Part shown: piece by piece, positions 1-10,180 of the stretch | How positions within the stretch are numbered: the first letter of the stretch is position 1 | How the letters are laid out: the number at the start of each line of letters is the position of its first letter | Assembly (NCBI RefSeq): GCF_964199965.1 | Contig: NZ_CAXMZT010000007.1 | Span: 148,995-212,994 of the forward strand | Length of the DNA: 64,000 bases | From: JAFIFT01 sp020051095 | GTDB lineage: Bacteria > Pseudomonadota > Gammaproteobacteria > Legionellales > Legionellaceae | Direction: 5' to 3' | Translations under genes and position numbers: made by a program | The notes under the pieces: model-generated | Told to the model about the DNA's origin: nothing | The model's database searches: none | What the model saw: only the letters and a program-made list of their open reading frames with translations

Positions 1-2
1 AA

Positions 3-3000
3 GACATGTTGCTGTCTGAGCTGGATATTGAAAACCCGAAGCAAATGCGTCAGCTACACGACTCGATGGCTCATAATGAGCAGTTGATTTTTGAAGTGCT
101 AAAAAATAATGTGCTCAAAAACATCCGCATGAACACCAAAGTGTTGAGTTCCAATGCGTTAGGCCATGTCGATATGATGAATACCGTACAAGCCTTTTCC
201 GGAACCCCTTGGAATGCCAGTACTTACCACCAACGGCTAAACTATAAGCGAGAGCTCGCCTTTGGAACGGACGAATACATTATTCAAAGTTTACATAAAA
301 AAGACACCCCTGTTATTGGTATTGATTTTTCAAATCCTGACAAATTGATACCCAATTTGTTTGCTTTATATAAAGATAAAGCGCAAGGTGAGCTTCGCGA
401 TATCATTGACATCTCAGCCGCGTTTAAGGGGATTTCCAATGAACAGGTGGCAAGACAAATTGCGACTTATATCCATCAACACCCCGAACAATTTAATCAT
501 CCCAAAGCAGTAAAATTTGTTCTTTTCTTTGATGAAAAAGACCAGTTATCGGCACTTCCCGTGGATAAACCCGATAAATTATCCAATATTATTACCATTG
601 GTTCGTCTAACCCAGAGGTCATTGCCCAACGCTTGGGGTGCTCGCCTGAAGAACGGTTTAGCTATTATGACCAAGCGCACACTTTGGGAACCGATATTCG
701 CCAAAGCGATCGTGCCAAAGGCATTGTCTTATGTGATCAGGATACCGGCATATCCCCCTTCTTGCAGGGTGTGTTGCGTAACCGAGATGTCCTCGATGGC
801 CAACAATCCGTGGATGTCTACATTCCCAACGAAATGGCAAAAGGTCAAAGTCTGCTTGACTTGTGCGAAGGCATGAAGAAACAAGAAGAAGCGCAATTGC
901 GGCTCGATAATTATTTGTCCACCCATTATAAAATGAATAATTTGATACGCCAGGATTTTCTCAAACGAATTCTTGCATGCAACGAAGGGCCTGAAATGAA
1001 AGCAGCACTTTTTAAGCTGTATCAACACCATTTCATCGAACAACAAAGTGAACGGCTCTTTGACAGATTCGGCGGGATTGCCAAACTGGAAGATACGCGT
1101 CTTTTATTAGAAAATCATCAAAAGCAACTGATGAAGAGTTGGGAAGAACTGCTACAAAAGTCCAATGTGAAAATGACTATTGAAGAAAAATCAACGCTTT
1201 CTAGCAATATGGCAATCATTATTGACAAAGCTTGCAAAAAAGGGGTGTGTGACGAGAAACAGTTAAGCCCCAGTAAAACCGAAGCCATGGAAGTTGAGCT
1301 TTTCACTGAAGTAGAAAAAGAAGAAGAGCGTTTAACCGAACAATATGATCCATCTAGCATACCTACGAACTATACGCCTTGGCATTATGGAAATGACTCT
1401 TTAGAATTTTTGACTTTAAAACAAATCTGCCAAAGTGCCAAACCCGATTATTTGCCAGATTTTAGCGATGACATCGTTGCATCCAAGAATTTTTACAAAA
1501 TATACAATTACCAAAAAAACTACCTGGGCATGTTTATGATGCCAGTTCATGCCTTATATTTTGTACAAGAAGGTGAAAAAATTACGTGTACCCTCTTATC
1601 CCCGATGGAGCTTGCCGACGCCAAAAAACGTCTCAAGCAGGGCGTTGGTTATCATTCTTGGATTTCAACGCCAAACCACCATGTTTTAGCAGGCAACATG
1701 CCTAAAGACATCAAACAAAATGGGCAGTATCAAAAAATCATCGAACAGGTGCGATTTTTCAATGGTGATCTGGGTCAATTACTTGAGCGAGACGCCCCCT
1801 TAACCTGGTTGACTGACGATTCAAAACAGAAATTGGATTTTTTTGAAAACTATCTAGCCCCAGGACGTGAAGCGCAAGCAACGCATATCCAACAGTTACG
1901 AATGGGCGTGCAAGTTCAATTTAAAATGTTGCAATTTGTTGCTCAAAACCCACAACGTGACCTGCGTCATTTTGATTGGCAAAAGCATTATCCCACCGCG
2001 GAAGAATCAGACATCAAAGATTTAAAAGCAGTGGCAGATGCCTTTTATGAGATAACTGGAGCATGGTGGCATAACCGAACAACAGCGGTCACGCTCGCTG
2101 ACAAATATCATCTATCCACCACCGCTTTAGGGTATTTAGCCCAATACGAAGACAGTCTACGTAAGAGTAAGAGTCTTGAAAATCTTAAAAAACTGATTAT
2201 CGCCTTGGACAATGAAGCATTTGAAGATAGCCAAGCGACGATTAATTACCAACAATTCAATCCGTTATTAGCCGCTTTTGCTAGCGGAGGGAAACCCGAA
2301 ATTACCGAAGCTCTCGAGGCATTCCCTGAAATACCTCGTGAATATATTGAAATTAATACAGATTGGCACATCACCAACTTTTATAGTTCCAAAGAAAAGA
2401 CTTTGCCCTGGGTAAGCCCTGACCCCGAAATGACACTCCCCTTGTTACTAGCCAAGAGCAAATTTATCGATGAGAAGCAATACCAATCCCTGGTGCAACT
2501 AAGTGAAAATAACCCAAGCTTAGCGTTTGCATTACTACAACAGCCAAACCAGGGCTGGGTGAAGGCTAATCTTGAAACGATCATGCAGGCTATCACCACC
2601 CAACCCGATGAGCGCATTGAAAAAGAGCTCTTGAAACTTACCCAAATGAATGACGAAATAGGCATCCTTGCGGTTGGCACCATTGCAAAAGCGTTCCCGC
2701 CCGAACAGCAGACCCGTTTTTATCGCTACCTGATTGATAACAAGGTTTCAGACAAAGTTCATGGAGAGATCTTTAAGCAAAATACCGATGATAAAATCTT
2801 CAAATTCTACCTAAATGACTACCCGGGTTTTTATCGGATTCCGTATGATGCGGTTCGCTCTAAACTGGATTTGATTAAGCCCTCCGATGGTGCTTTGTTA
2901 GAACAAATCAGTAGAATCAATTGGGATGATGAGCGATTTATTCCAGATTTGTTGGAACATCCCGCACGAACAGATTTCGTCCTAAAAAATTTAGCGACTT

Positions 3001-5846
3001 ATTGCAAAACACAAGAACAGCTTTTGAACCTAGTGGATATGAAAAACGTCTCCATTTTAAACTATGGTGTGTTAGATAATGTTGTGACAAACCCTATTTC
3101 TAAATCGCCCGAAGTCGAATGGGCAATCATGCAAGCCGCCATTGCGAAAGATACGCCAAAGACAACTTTGCCCGAGTTAATGTTACATGAGTTATTAACT
3201 AGGCATGAGCCGGTGTCCTTTAAGTTATTGAAGAATGTGTTTCAACAGATGCCGATAAAAGCTGACTATGAGCCGTATCTATTTAAACCTATCTATGATT
3301 TGAAAACCCTAGATAGTGAAACCTTGGCGGTATTTCTCCTAAATTGCCGAAAAGATAATAATCGTTTCTTTGAAACGCTTATTATCTTAGATGCTTTCCA
3401 TGCTACCTCGAAACAGTGTCTAATTGATCTTTGGCGCTCCAGAAAAATTTATCCAATTTGGCATGCCAGAATTCTAGAACATCCCAAAATGGATGCCGAA
3501 GTCTTAGAGGCTCTATGCCAAACTAAGCAACTAAACCATCTATGGATTGATAAAATATTAGCTATAAAAAAACCTGAGCTAACAGAAGCTAGCTATAAAT
3601 ATCTTGCTGCTCAAGAGAATATTCAGCAACCCCAACTTAAAACCATTTTAGAACGAACCAAAAACGCAGATGTTGTCCTTGAGATTGCCAAAAAGGCGAC
3701 GGACCCGGCATTGCTTGATGCGCTATTATTGGATGCAGCCGATGACAAAGTGCGCCTAACTGTTCTAGGTAAAAACCAATTCTCCTATCAGACATTATCA
3801 ATTTTGTTGGATAAACCCAATTTAAGCACGAATGTCTTAAATCTCATTTTGTCGCAAGCCTCATTTTCACAAATGCTTTTTGAGAAATTAATTATGCAAA
3901 AACAGGCTGATGCGCTTGAGTTGGGAATGTTAATCCCCATAATAACCGATGCAACGATGATCAATACCCTCATTAAAAAATGGTACGACCGATTGGATGC
4001 CAACCATATCGAATCCCTTGCAAAGAAGGACAAAATTGGGCCAGACGCAGTAGGCTTGCTTTGTGAGCATCCCAAGTTTAACTTCAATTCCTATGTAGAT
4101 GTATTAAGCCATCAATATGCTGATCATGAATTTGATAAAATATTGAAAACCCTCATGGCAAGTAAGGATTTTCAAACGCTTACTGAAATGTTGTTTGTTC
4201 GCTCAAGGCAAAGAAAAACAATTTTTATCAAAGCCACTCAGCATTTATTACAAGACGCGACCTTAGATCCATCGCATATCCACACATTAAGTGGCCTTAG
4301 GGGGTTACCGGAAGCATTGATGGCCGATTTAATCAAGCATCAAGGTATTAGTGCGCAAGACATTAATACGATCATTAGAAATATCCCTTCGGATAATCCG
4401 TCTAAAGAAATCCAGGCCTTGGATACTGCGATTAGTGCCCTTTTGGATACCAATCAATTCGCCCACCTTACCGAGGAAAACCTTAGTAGGATAATTGCCA
4501 ATCCCAATGTCATTCAGAATTGCTTGGAAACAATTGCTGTCCTGCCTCATCTCACCAATTCAGTGATTGCAAATTTGTTAATCAGTCACCCAACAAATGA
4601 GAAGCTGCTTTTGCGATTATTTAGCCGCGATGACATCGATGGCTATATCATTCCTGTTTTAAAAGGGGCACATCCAGATGAATTTATGACGGCCTTGGAA
4701 ACCGTAGCCTTATCGAGAGAAGCCAAAGGAGAATTATTGGATCGCATCGCCCACTACCCCAACTTAAGTGATACGTGTTTGAGCTATATTATTAAACACC
4801 CCCATACCAAAGCAGAAACGCTTAGTTTTATGATTGGGGAGGTCAAAAATAGTCAACATATCGACTTGATCATTGATCGATTAGACAAGCAAGGGGATAA
4901 TACCAAGGCCATTGATTTATTGTTGAAAAGCCCGTTTTTATCTTCCACTCATATGAAACGATTATTAGATGATTTTTCCTTGAACAAAGGCCAACGGGAG
5001 TTGATTCATAACCATCCATTATGCAACACGCAGGTGCTTGCAACCTTAATAGATAGCGCGGAAGACGAACAACAACTGTTAAAATGCTTCGAAAACAATG
5101 CATATTCAGAGTTGCTTGCCAAGCCATTAATAGTAAAAGCAACGCGGTTACAATGTGAATCGATGCTCTTGGATAAAATGTGTGGAATAGCTCAAACAAG
5201 CAGCGAGTTAAAAAGCCTATTAGTTTTATCTGCCGATACCAATATCATCCTTTCCGAGGATTTGTATACGCAAATTGCCTTGCACCCTGCTTGTGATGAC
5301 AACATTCTATCGCAACTGGAAAAAATGAATGTCAGTAATGCCAATAAACTTAAAATTCATGTACAAGCCTATCTAAACCACCATGAATTGCTGAAACATT
5401 TAGAAGCACTCAAAGATTTAGGAGAGCAACTGAAAAAATCACCCGATAAGCAAGAGGAAGCGGCAAACGCAGCCCTTTCGCTACATAAGGATCTATCAAC
5501 AGCCGTGGATGCTTTAATCAGAAAAGATGGCTTAATCGATGCAAATAAAATTTCACAATTTCAAAAAGCATGCGTGGATGCGTTCAATTACAATGACAAA
5601 GAGCGGATAAAAGCGTTACAAACACATCCAGGCACTTGGTTTAAAGTGAGCCTTGTTTTGCGTGCCATCTTGGGTGTGATTGCCTTAATCACGGTGATAC
5701 CTGCTGTGGTTGTTCAAGCAAGAAGTCAACATGGTTTTGTAAAAACCTTCTTCGCAACCCCGGAAACAGACGGTGCGAAGCAATTAAAAGCCATACAAGA
5801 TGAATTTGAGGCAATTGATAAACCAAAACCTCAGCGTAAGCAATAA
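3..5846 (+). CDS. Giant DUF3638/DUF3645-like protein with LRV/HEAT-like repeats, 5' end cut by window
   Basis: The frame is open to the left edge, so the 1946 residues seen from the first ATG (base 6) are probably only the C-terminal part. The first 300 residues carry a block resembling DUF3645/DUF3638 ATPase-like proteins: a FFDEKDQL stretch near 175, YYDQAHTLGTD near 220 and FLQGVLRNR...GQQSVDVYIP near 255-280. From about residue 750 to 1780 there are many degenerate helical repeats with a recurring His-Pro followed by a VL..L pattern (for example LEHPARTDFVLKNLA, IAHYPNLSDTCLSYI), like leucine-rich-repeat-variant or HEAT solenoids. One hydrophobic segment lies near 1885-1905, followed by a charged tail. 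A host-directed effector role is an inference from size and architecture. The exact catalytic activity is unknown. Confidence 0.75.
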   Translation, partial: DMLLSELDIENPKQMRQLHDSMAHNEQLIFEVLKNNVLKNIRMNTKVLSSNALGHVDMMNTVQAFSGTPWNASTYHQRLNYKRELAFGTDEYIIQSLHKKDTPVIGIDFSNPDKLIPNLFALYKDKAQGELRDIIDISAAFKGISNEQVARQIATYIHQHPEQFNHPKAVKFVLFFDEKDQLSALPVDKPDKLSNIITIGSSNPEVIAQRLGCSPEERFSYYDQAHTLGTDIRQSDRAKGIVLCDQDTGISPFLQGVLRNRDVLDGQQSVDVYIPNEMAKGQSLLDLCEGMKKQEEAQLRLDNYLSTHYKMNNLIRQDFLKRILACNEGPEMKAALFKLYQHHFIEQQSERLFDRFGGIAKLEDTRLLLENHQKQLMKSWEELLQKSNVKMTIEEKSTLSSNMAIIIDKACKKGVCDEKQLSPSKTEAMEVELFTEVEKEEERLTEQYDPSSIPTNYTPWHYGNDSLEFLTLKQICQSAKPDYLPDFSDDIVASKNFYKIYNYQKNYLGMFMMPVHALYFVQEGEKITCTLLSPMELADAKKRLKQGVGYHSWISTPNHHVLAGNMPKDIKQNGQYQKIIEQVRFFNGDLGQLLERDAPLTWLTDDSKQKLDFFENYLAPGREAQATHIQQLRMGVQVQFKMLQFVAQNPQRDLRHFDWQKHYPTAEESDIKDLKAVADAFYEITGAWWHNRTTAVTLADKYHLSTTALGYLAQYEDSLRKSKSLENLKKLIIALDNEAFEDSQATINYQQFNPLLAAFASGGKPEITEALEAFPEIPREYIEINTDWHITNFYSSKEKTLPWVSPDPEMTLPLLLAKSKFIDEKQYQSLVQLSENNPSLAFALLQQPNQGWVKANLETIMQAITTQPDERIEKELLKLTQMNDEIGILAVGTIAKAFPPEQQTRFYRYLIDNKVSDKVHGEIFKQNTDDKIFKFYLNDYPGFYRIPYDAVRSKLDLIKPSDGALLEQISRINWDDERFIPDLLEHPARTDFVLKNLATYCKTQEQLLNLVDMKNVSILNYGVLDNVVTNPISKSPEVEWAIMQAAIAKDTPKTTLPELMLHELLTRHEPVSFKLLKNVFQQMPIKADYEPYLFKPIYDLKTLDSETLAVFLLNCRKDNNRFFETLIILDAFHATSKQCLIDLWRSRKIYPIWHARILEHPKMDAEVLEALCQTKQLNHLWIDKILAIKKPELTEASYKYLAAQENIQQPQLKTILERTKNADVVLEIAKKATDPALLDALLLDAADDKVRLTVLGKNQFSYQTLSILLDKPNLSTNVLNLILSQASFSQMLFEKLIMQKQADALELGMLIPIITDATMINTLIKKWYDRLDANHIESLAKKDKIGPDAVGLLCEHPKFNFNSYVDVLSHQYADHEFDKILKTLMASKDFQTLTEMLFVRSRQRKTIFIKATQHLLQDATLDPSHIHTLSGLRGLPEALMADLIKHQGISAQDINTIIRNIPSDNPSKEIQALDTAISALLDTNQFAHLTEENLSRIIANPNVIQNCLETIAVLPHLTNSVIANLLISHPTNEKLLLRLFSRDDIDGYIIPVLKGAHPDEFMTALETVALSREAKGELLDRIAHYPNLSDTCLSYIIKHPHTKAETLSFMIGEVKNSQHIDLIIDRLDKQGDNTKAIDLLLKSPFLSSTHMKRLLDDFSLNKGQRELIHNHPLCNTQVLATLIDSAEDEQQLLKCFENNAYSELLAKPLIVKATRLQCESMLLDKMCGIAQTSSELKSLLVLSADTNIILSEDLYTQIALHPACDDNILSQLEKMNVSNANKLKIHVQAYLNHHELLKHLEALKDLGEQLKKSPDKQEEAANAALSLHKDLSTAVDALIRKDGLIDANKISQFQKACVDAFNYNDKERIKALQTHPGTWFKVSLVLRAILGVIALITVIPAVVVQARSQHGFVKTFFATPETDGAKQLKAIQDEFEAIDKPKPQRKQ

Positions 5847-5913
5847 GGCTATCGCCTATTCGATTAACACGCATCGCGCCTTATGAGTCCGCAGGCGCAA
5901 GCTCACCCATCCA

Positions 5914-7026
5914 TCATTGTTGATATGACTGATTAGGTGCTGGTTGACCTTCACCTCCTTGTTGTGACTCATAGGTTAAAGCACGCGATTGATTATTCGC
6001 TGACAATATCTGAAGTAGGGGATGCGTGCTTAAAACATGCGGTTGAGATGGTTGGGTAAATAGCGAATAGAATTTCACGCTTGAAAATAGTTGCAAGGGA
6101 CTCCGATAAGAACGATGGGCGATTAATTGGTTATCACTATCAAAGCGGGAATATTTTGCCTTAAGTCCTTTGTCAAATAAGCTTAAGGCATTTCTTGCTT
6201 GCTGAGCATAATGGTTATGTTCTTTAATCGCTTCATTGACAGGAGACATTTGATTCGAGATATAGGCGGATTTAAGCTGTTTGATCACTTGTTCTCTTCC
6301 GCTAACTGAGCCACGATACAAAGATTGATCGAATAAATTCTTGCAAAGATTCTCCCATAGGGTTTGCCAAGCAGAAAACCAAATATAGGCCGTATAACCC
6401 TCATGCTTTTCTCGGTTATAGCAATCGGGCAGTCTTTTGCTAATCAAGTCATCCAAAATAAATTCAAAATCCTGGCCGTTCGTTGTATGGTCGTCTTGCC
6501 AAGTTTGGATAATATTACTATTAAAGGTATTTGCCATAGTCAGATCGTTAGTCAGTTTTTGATAACGTCCTTGATAATGCTCGCCGAAATCGCCGCTATG
6601 CCCCGGCAAGTTGAGTTCGCTGGCAGCATTGAGAGCACAGCGAATAACTAACTGATGCGTTTCCAAATTGAGGTCACAAGATGACGGTTTAACTAATAGG
6701 TTTTCTATCAGCAGCAATCGGTCAACGATGTTTAAAATATCACAAACTTTACGCCAATACGGTTTAGCCGTGGCTTGGCACTCGTAGGAGTGAGTGAAGT
6801 AGGTCTTACCAACTTTCAAACTAGCCCAATCGTGTCTCGTTAATGGAAAGTCAGCTACCTTCGCCAGTATTTCATCCGGTTGAGTTTGTTTTAAGGCTTC
6901 CAGCAATGTGGGTATCGTTGTTTTGTCGATCTCAGTCTGATTATTCAACCAATTAACAACATCTTTTATAAACATTTGGCGTGTTGTCTGGATTCTTTTT
7001 TTAAACTCATCGTTAAAATTTGGCAT
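5914..7026 (-). CDS. Hypothetical effector-like protein (370 aa)
   Basis: I do not recognise this protein. It is soluble and mostly helical by composition, with no signal peptide or membrane segment. The C-terminal 20 residues are Gln, Gly and Pro rich (GGEGQPAPNQSYQQ), a polar tail of the kind often seen on Dot/Icm substrates. The start at ATG 7026 has a GGTGAG ribosome-binding site about 6 bases upstream. It is convergent with the giant gene to its left, and a weak hairpin (5876-5898) lies between them. Secretion is an inference only. Confidence 0.75.
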   Translation of the reverse strand: MPNFNDEFKKRIQTTRQMFIKDVVNWLNNQTEIDKTTIPTLLEALKQTQPDEILAKVADFPLTRHDWASLKVGKTYFTHSYECQATAKPYWRKVCDILNIVDRLLLIENLLVKPSSCDLNLETHQLVIRCALNAASELNLPGHSGDFGEHYQGRYQKLTNDLTMANTFNSNIIQTWQDDHTTNGQDFEFILDDLISKRLPDCYNREKHEGYTAYIWFSAWQTLWENLCKNLFDQSLYRGSVSGREQVIKQLKSAYISNQMSPVNEAIKEHNHYAQQARNALSLFDKGLKAKYSRFDSDNQLIAHRSYRSPLQLFSSVKFYSLFTQPSQPHVLSTHPLLQILSANNQSRALTYESQQGGEGQPAPNQSYQQ

Positions 7027-7160
7027 ATTATGCTCACCATGGAAAATATTAAGGCGAAATGGTACCGTAAGATTATTTATATTTCAACTGGGACGGAATA
7101 CTGCCATCGTCTCGGATAAACGGGGAAACAAATTGCAAGGAAATTCATTCTTTAGGTATA

Positions 7161-8108
7161 ATGAACATTATTAAGACTATTGATAAGCCAACTATGATAG
7201 CCAACCTATTTGAAAATGACTTATATCGAAGCTTTTATCAAACCCTGACGTTGATCCCTTCGATCACGATTCTGTCATCGCTGATCTATTTAACGCTAGT
7301 CTATGCGATCAAAGTTTCAACCAGCCGGCAAAAGCTAAAAAAACGGGTGGTTTATTTATCATGCCTGGCTTTTGTTATATTTTGCGCCAAGATTTGGGTG
7401 CAAGGGTTTACTCATATTTTTTATGGCATCAGCCTTGTGTCAGCGGGTCTTGTGGTCAGTAATAAAGAATCGATTATGAATATCGTTGGTTGGGGCATTA
7501 TCTCCTGGCGAGGACTTTTTTCCGAAGGGGATTATATCGAAATCGCAGGCCACAGTGGTATTGTATACGATTTGGGGGTCTTATATTTTAAATTACTTGA
7601 CTCCAATGGCCAACATCCAAACCGATGCACTGGGAAGATTATTAAAGTGCCAAATGGGTTAGTCATTAATAATGTCATCAAGCGATTTTCCATTGAACAA
7701 CATATCATTGAGCAATATATTCAATGTCTCATCCCGATTAATCAGGATATCACTCAGATTAAATCAGAAGTAGAAACGATCGTAGATGACATCATGGACT
7801 CTTATTTGCGTAAATTACCCAAAGTCAACAAAGCAAAAAAAGATATGCAATTAATTAGTCATTATGTTTATCAGAAACCTGAGGTTATCATTGGATTTTA
7901 TTTAGATAAGCCGGAATATTTCAAAATGACGATTAGTTATCACACTCGGATGACCGACAAAGAACGGCTTGAAGGTGAGATTATTAACCGGATCCTTCAC
8001 GACACAATCATCTTTAAGGATGGCCACACGGTGGTTGCCAATGAGGAGGTTATGAAAAAAGCGGACAAATCAGTAAAGCACCCCAAATTCGATGAAGCCA
8101 CCGCTTAA
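7161..8108 (+). CDS. MscS-family mechanosensitive ion channel
   Basis: This is an inner-membrane small-conductance channel that would release solutes on hypo-osmotic shock. Three hydrophobic segments lie at about residues 27-50, 63-83 and 86-105. The third runs into the MscS pore and beta-domain signature: SAGLVVSNKESIMN, then the turn FSEGDYIEIAGHSGIVYDLG and KVPNGLVINN near 178. These match the family closely. At 315 residues it is close to the E. coli MscS length (286). An alternative start is ATG 7194. The next two genes, a P-loop kinase and an ion-channel homologue, follow on the same strand with gaps of 38 and 69 bases and could be co-transcribed. Confidence 0.85.
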   Translation: MNIIKTIDKPTMIANLFENDLYRSFYQTLTLIPSITILSSLIYLTLVYAIKVSTSRQKLKKRVVYLSCLAFVIFCAKIWVQGFTHIFYGISLVSAGLVVSNKESIMNIVGWGIISWRGLFSEGDYIEIAGHSGIVYDLGVLYFKLLDSNGQHPNRCTGKIIKVPNGLVINNVIKRFSIEQHIIEQYIQCLIPINQDITQIKSEVETIVDDIMDSYLRKLPKVNKAKKDMQLISHYVYQKPEVIIGFYLDKPEYFKMTISYHTRMTDKERLEGEIINRILHDTIIFKDGHTVVANEEVMKKADKSVKHPKFDEATA

Positions 8109-8146
8109 CGTTAAAATTTGCAGTAGGATACATAGGACTCATTCAT

Positions 8147-8674
8147 ATGTTAATCATTTTAGGCGGCCTCCCCGGCACCGGGAAAAGCACCATCGCTCAA
8201 GCGCTTTCAAGGCAACTAGATGCTGTCTATCTTCGTATCGATACCATTGAACAAGCCATCCGAAATACCTGGGATGAGGAAGCCATTAAAAATAACGATA
8301 TGGGCCCCGATGGGTATCTTGTCGCCTATGCGCTTGCTTCGGATAATTTGCAGTTGGGACACACGGTGATAGCAGACTCGGTCAATCCCATTGAGTTAAC
8401 GCGTTCAGACTGGCGAAAAGTCGCCAATGATCAAAATAAGCCTTTTATTGAAGTGGAAATCATCTGTTCAGATAGTGAGTTACACAAACATCGCATCGAG
8501 ACGAGGGAAATCAGTGTTAAGGGACTGACCCCACCCACATGGAAAGAGGTTGTCAATCGCGATTATGAATTATGGAAAACGCCCCACCTCATTATCGATA
8601 CCGCCGTTCATTCTGTTTCTGAAGCAGTCCAATATATCCAAGCTAACATCAGCGATTTCTCCAATAGCCACTAA
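8147..8674 (+). CDS. Small AAA_33-type P-loop kinase
   Basis: This 175-residue protein starts at once with a Walker A motif, GGLPGTGKST (residues 6-15), in a typical nucleotide-kinase fold. It has the LRIDTIE segment and the VIADSVNP strand seen in AAA_33/zeta-toxin-like and adenylylsulfate-kinase-like enzymes, and a basic lid-like stretch (HKHRIETRE) near 117. The family phosphorylates small molecules; the substrate here cannot be told. It sits between two membrane-channel genes on the same strand. No antitoxin-like partner is adjacent, so a toxin role is not supported. Confidence 0.8.
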   Translation: MLIILGGLPGTGKSTIAQALSRQLDAVYLRIDTIEQAIRNTWDEEAIKNNDMGPDGYLVAYALASDNLQLGHTVIADSVNPIELTRSDWRKVANDQNKPFIEVEIICSDSELHKHRIETREISVKGLTPPTWKEVVNRDYELWKTPHLIIDTAVHSVSEAVQYIQANISDFSNSH

Positions 8675-8743
8675 GAACCCGACTAACCGTTTCTCGCCAA
8701 AAGGAATGCTATAGTTAATGTAAGGTCACCTAATAGAAATAAG

Positions 8744-9919
8744 ATGACGATAGGTCAATGGATAAAACAACAACTCACAAGCGTTTGGACCATTTCAAAT
8801 GGGGTGACTGTCTTCTTTTTATTCATCATTTTTATATTGTGGTCATTTGTTAACAATCGGTACGCCGGTTCAGTCAATCAAGTTAGCTCATCCTCCCAGC
8901 TAAAGCAAAAACTTGCCAATTTTAAAAAAAACTATCTCCCAGCAGATATCGCAAAAGAGTATATGGCGATACCCACCGGCATTTTTATTCAATCGTTTGA
9001 GTTTACGAAGTCAAATACCGTACAAGTCAGTGGTTATGTTTGGCAAAAAATCGATAAAAAGTTATTAGGCCGTGGAATTACCCCAGGCGTGGTTTTCCCG
9101 GAAGCCAATTCATTAGCCAATATGACTGAAGCCTATCGCTATGATTTTGGCTCCTACACACTGGTTGGCTGGCATTTTTTTGGGGTGTCTTTGTTACAAA
9201 ACTTTGACTACTCTTCCTATCCTTTTGACATCCAATCCATTTGGGTTCGTATGTGGCCAGCTGATTTTACCCATTCCATTATTCTAGTCCCTGATTTGCA
9301 ATCTTACCTGACCACCGAACCGGGAATGGTTTTTGGGTTAGAAAGCGATATTGTTAAGCAAGGGTTTTCTATTCGAGAAACATATTTTGATATGCCTATT
9401 ATGCATTACGATACCACCTTTGGGGAGCCCAAACGATTAATGGAACAATATTCGTTGGAGTTATATTTTAACATTATCATTAAGCGGAAGTTGATCAATG
9501 CATTCTTAATTCATTTACTCCCTATCCTTGTCATTTGGTGTATTTTGTTTGCTATTACCATGATTATTTCCAATGATAAACAATTCGCTGAAAGGGTAGG
9601 ATTATCCACAACTCAACTGTTCACCGCTCTGGGTGGGACTATATTTTCCGTTATTTTAATGAACAACAATTTGCGCAATAGTTATTTAGATCAACCCTTT
9701 TTGTTTATGGAGTATTTCTATCTGATCACCTACGCTATCATTATGCTAGTGTCTTATGATGCCTATGTGATTACCACACGCAAAAAAGTTCATACTGTTT
9801 TGCATCATAATTTACTGCCCAAAACGGTTTTTTGGCCTTTAGTTTTAGGAAGCATTATCTTCATAACCCTCCTGGAGTTTTTCATTTTCCCCGATGATGT
9901 GTTCACCTGGCACCGATAA
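8744..9919 (+). CDS. Pentameric ligand-gated ion channel (Cys-loop superfamily) homologue
   Basis: The layout matches prokaryotic pLGICs. An extracellular beta-sandwich (about residues 60-247) contains the diagnostic YPFDIQ (159-164) and the WVRMWP strand. Four C-terminal helices follow at about 248-275 (M1, with the conserved proline P260), 287-306 (M2), 320-343 (M3) and 362-382 (M4). As in bacterial members, the Cys-loop cysteines are missing. Unusually, the N-terminus is not a cleavable signal peptide: a hydrophobic helix (21-36) follows a charged segment, which suggests a fifth, anchoring helix. The family forms ion channels gated by protons or small ligands; the ligand here is unknown. 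It follows an MscS channel gene on the same strand. Confidence 0.65.
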   Translation: MTIGQWIKQQLTSVWTISNGVTVFFLFIIFILWSFVNNRYAGSVNQVSSSSQLKQKLANFKKNYLPADIAKEYMAIPTGIFIQSFEFTKSNTVQVSGYVWQKIDKKLLGRGITPGVVFPEANSLANMTEAYRYDFGSYTLVGWHFFGVSLLQNFDYSSYPFDIQSIWVRMWPADFTHSIILVPDLQSYLTTEPGMVFGLESDIVKQGFSIRETYFDMPIMHYDTTFGEPKRLMEQYSLELYFNIIIKRKLINAFLIHLLPILVIWCILFAITMIISNDKQFAERVGLSTTQLFTALGGTIFSVILMNNNLRNSYLDQPFLFMEYFYLITYAIIMLVSYDAYVITTRKKVHTVLHHNLLPKTVFWPLVLGSIIFITLLEFFIFPDDVFTWHR

Positions 9920-10090
9920 ATGACTTATGAGCGGGAAAAGGGATAGGTTAGTAATATTACGTGAAAAGAGGAGCATCGCGTTAATATTAGTATTTTGAAG
10001 GCTAATGGCTGTTATTCCGCACTAGAAACCAGGATTAATTTATGAAATCATTTTGGTTATAAAACCCTAGTAATAACCCATGAACGTCGC

Positions 10091-10180
10091 CCTCCGCTTT
10101 ATGCGGAGGGTCCAGAAACTGAGGTGTTTTTAATAGTAACGATAGTTTGATGTCTATGGATCCTCCGCATAAAGCGGAGG
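10091..10180. repeat. Pair of CCTCCGC hairpins in opposite orientation
   Basis: Two perfect short hairpins lie 52 bases apart. The first has arms CCTCCGC and GCGGAGG around TTTAT (10091-10109). The second has the same arms around ATAAA (10162-10180), so it is the reverse complement of the first and the pair can also fold into one large structure. The same arm sequence recurs at 52913-52981. This looks like a REP-like element. It fills part of the gene-poor stretch 9920-10437. Confidence 0.6.

Noticed and set aside
8147..8674. P-loop kinase as a zeta-type toxin of a toxin-antitoxin pair
   Set aside because: No small antitoxin gene is adjacent and the neighbours are channel genes.
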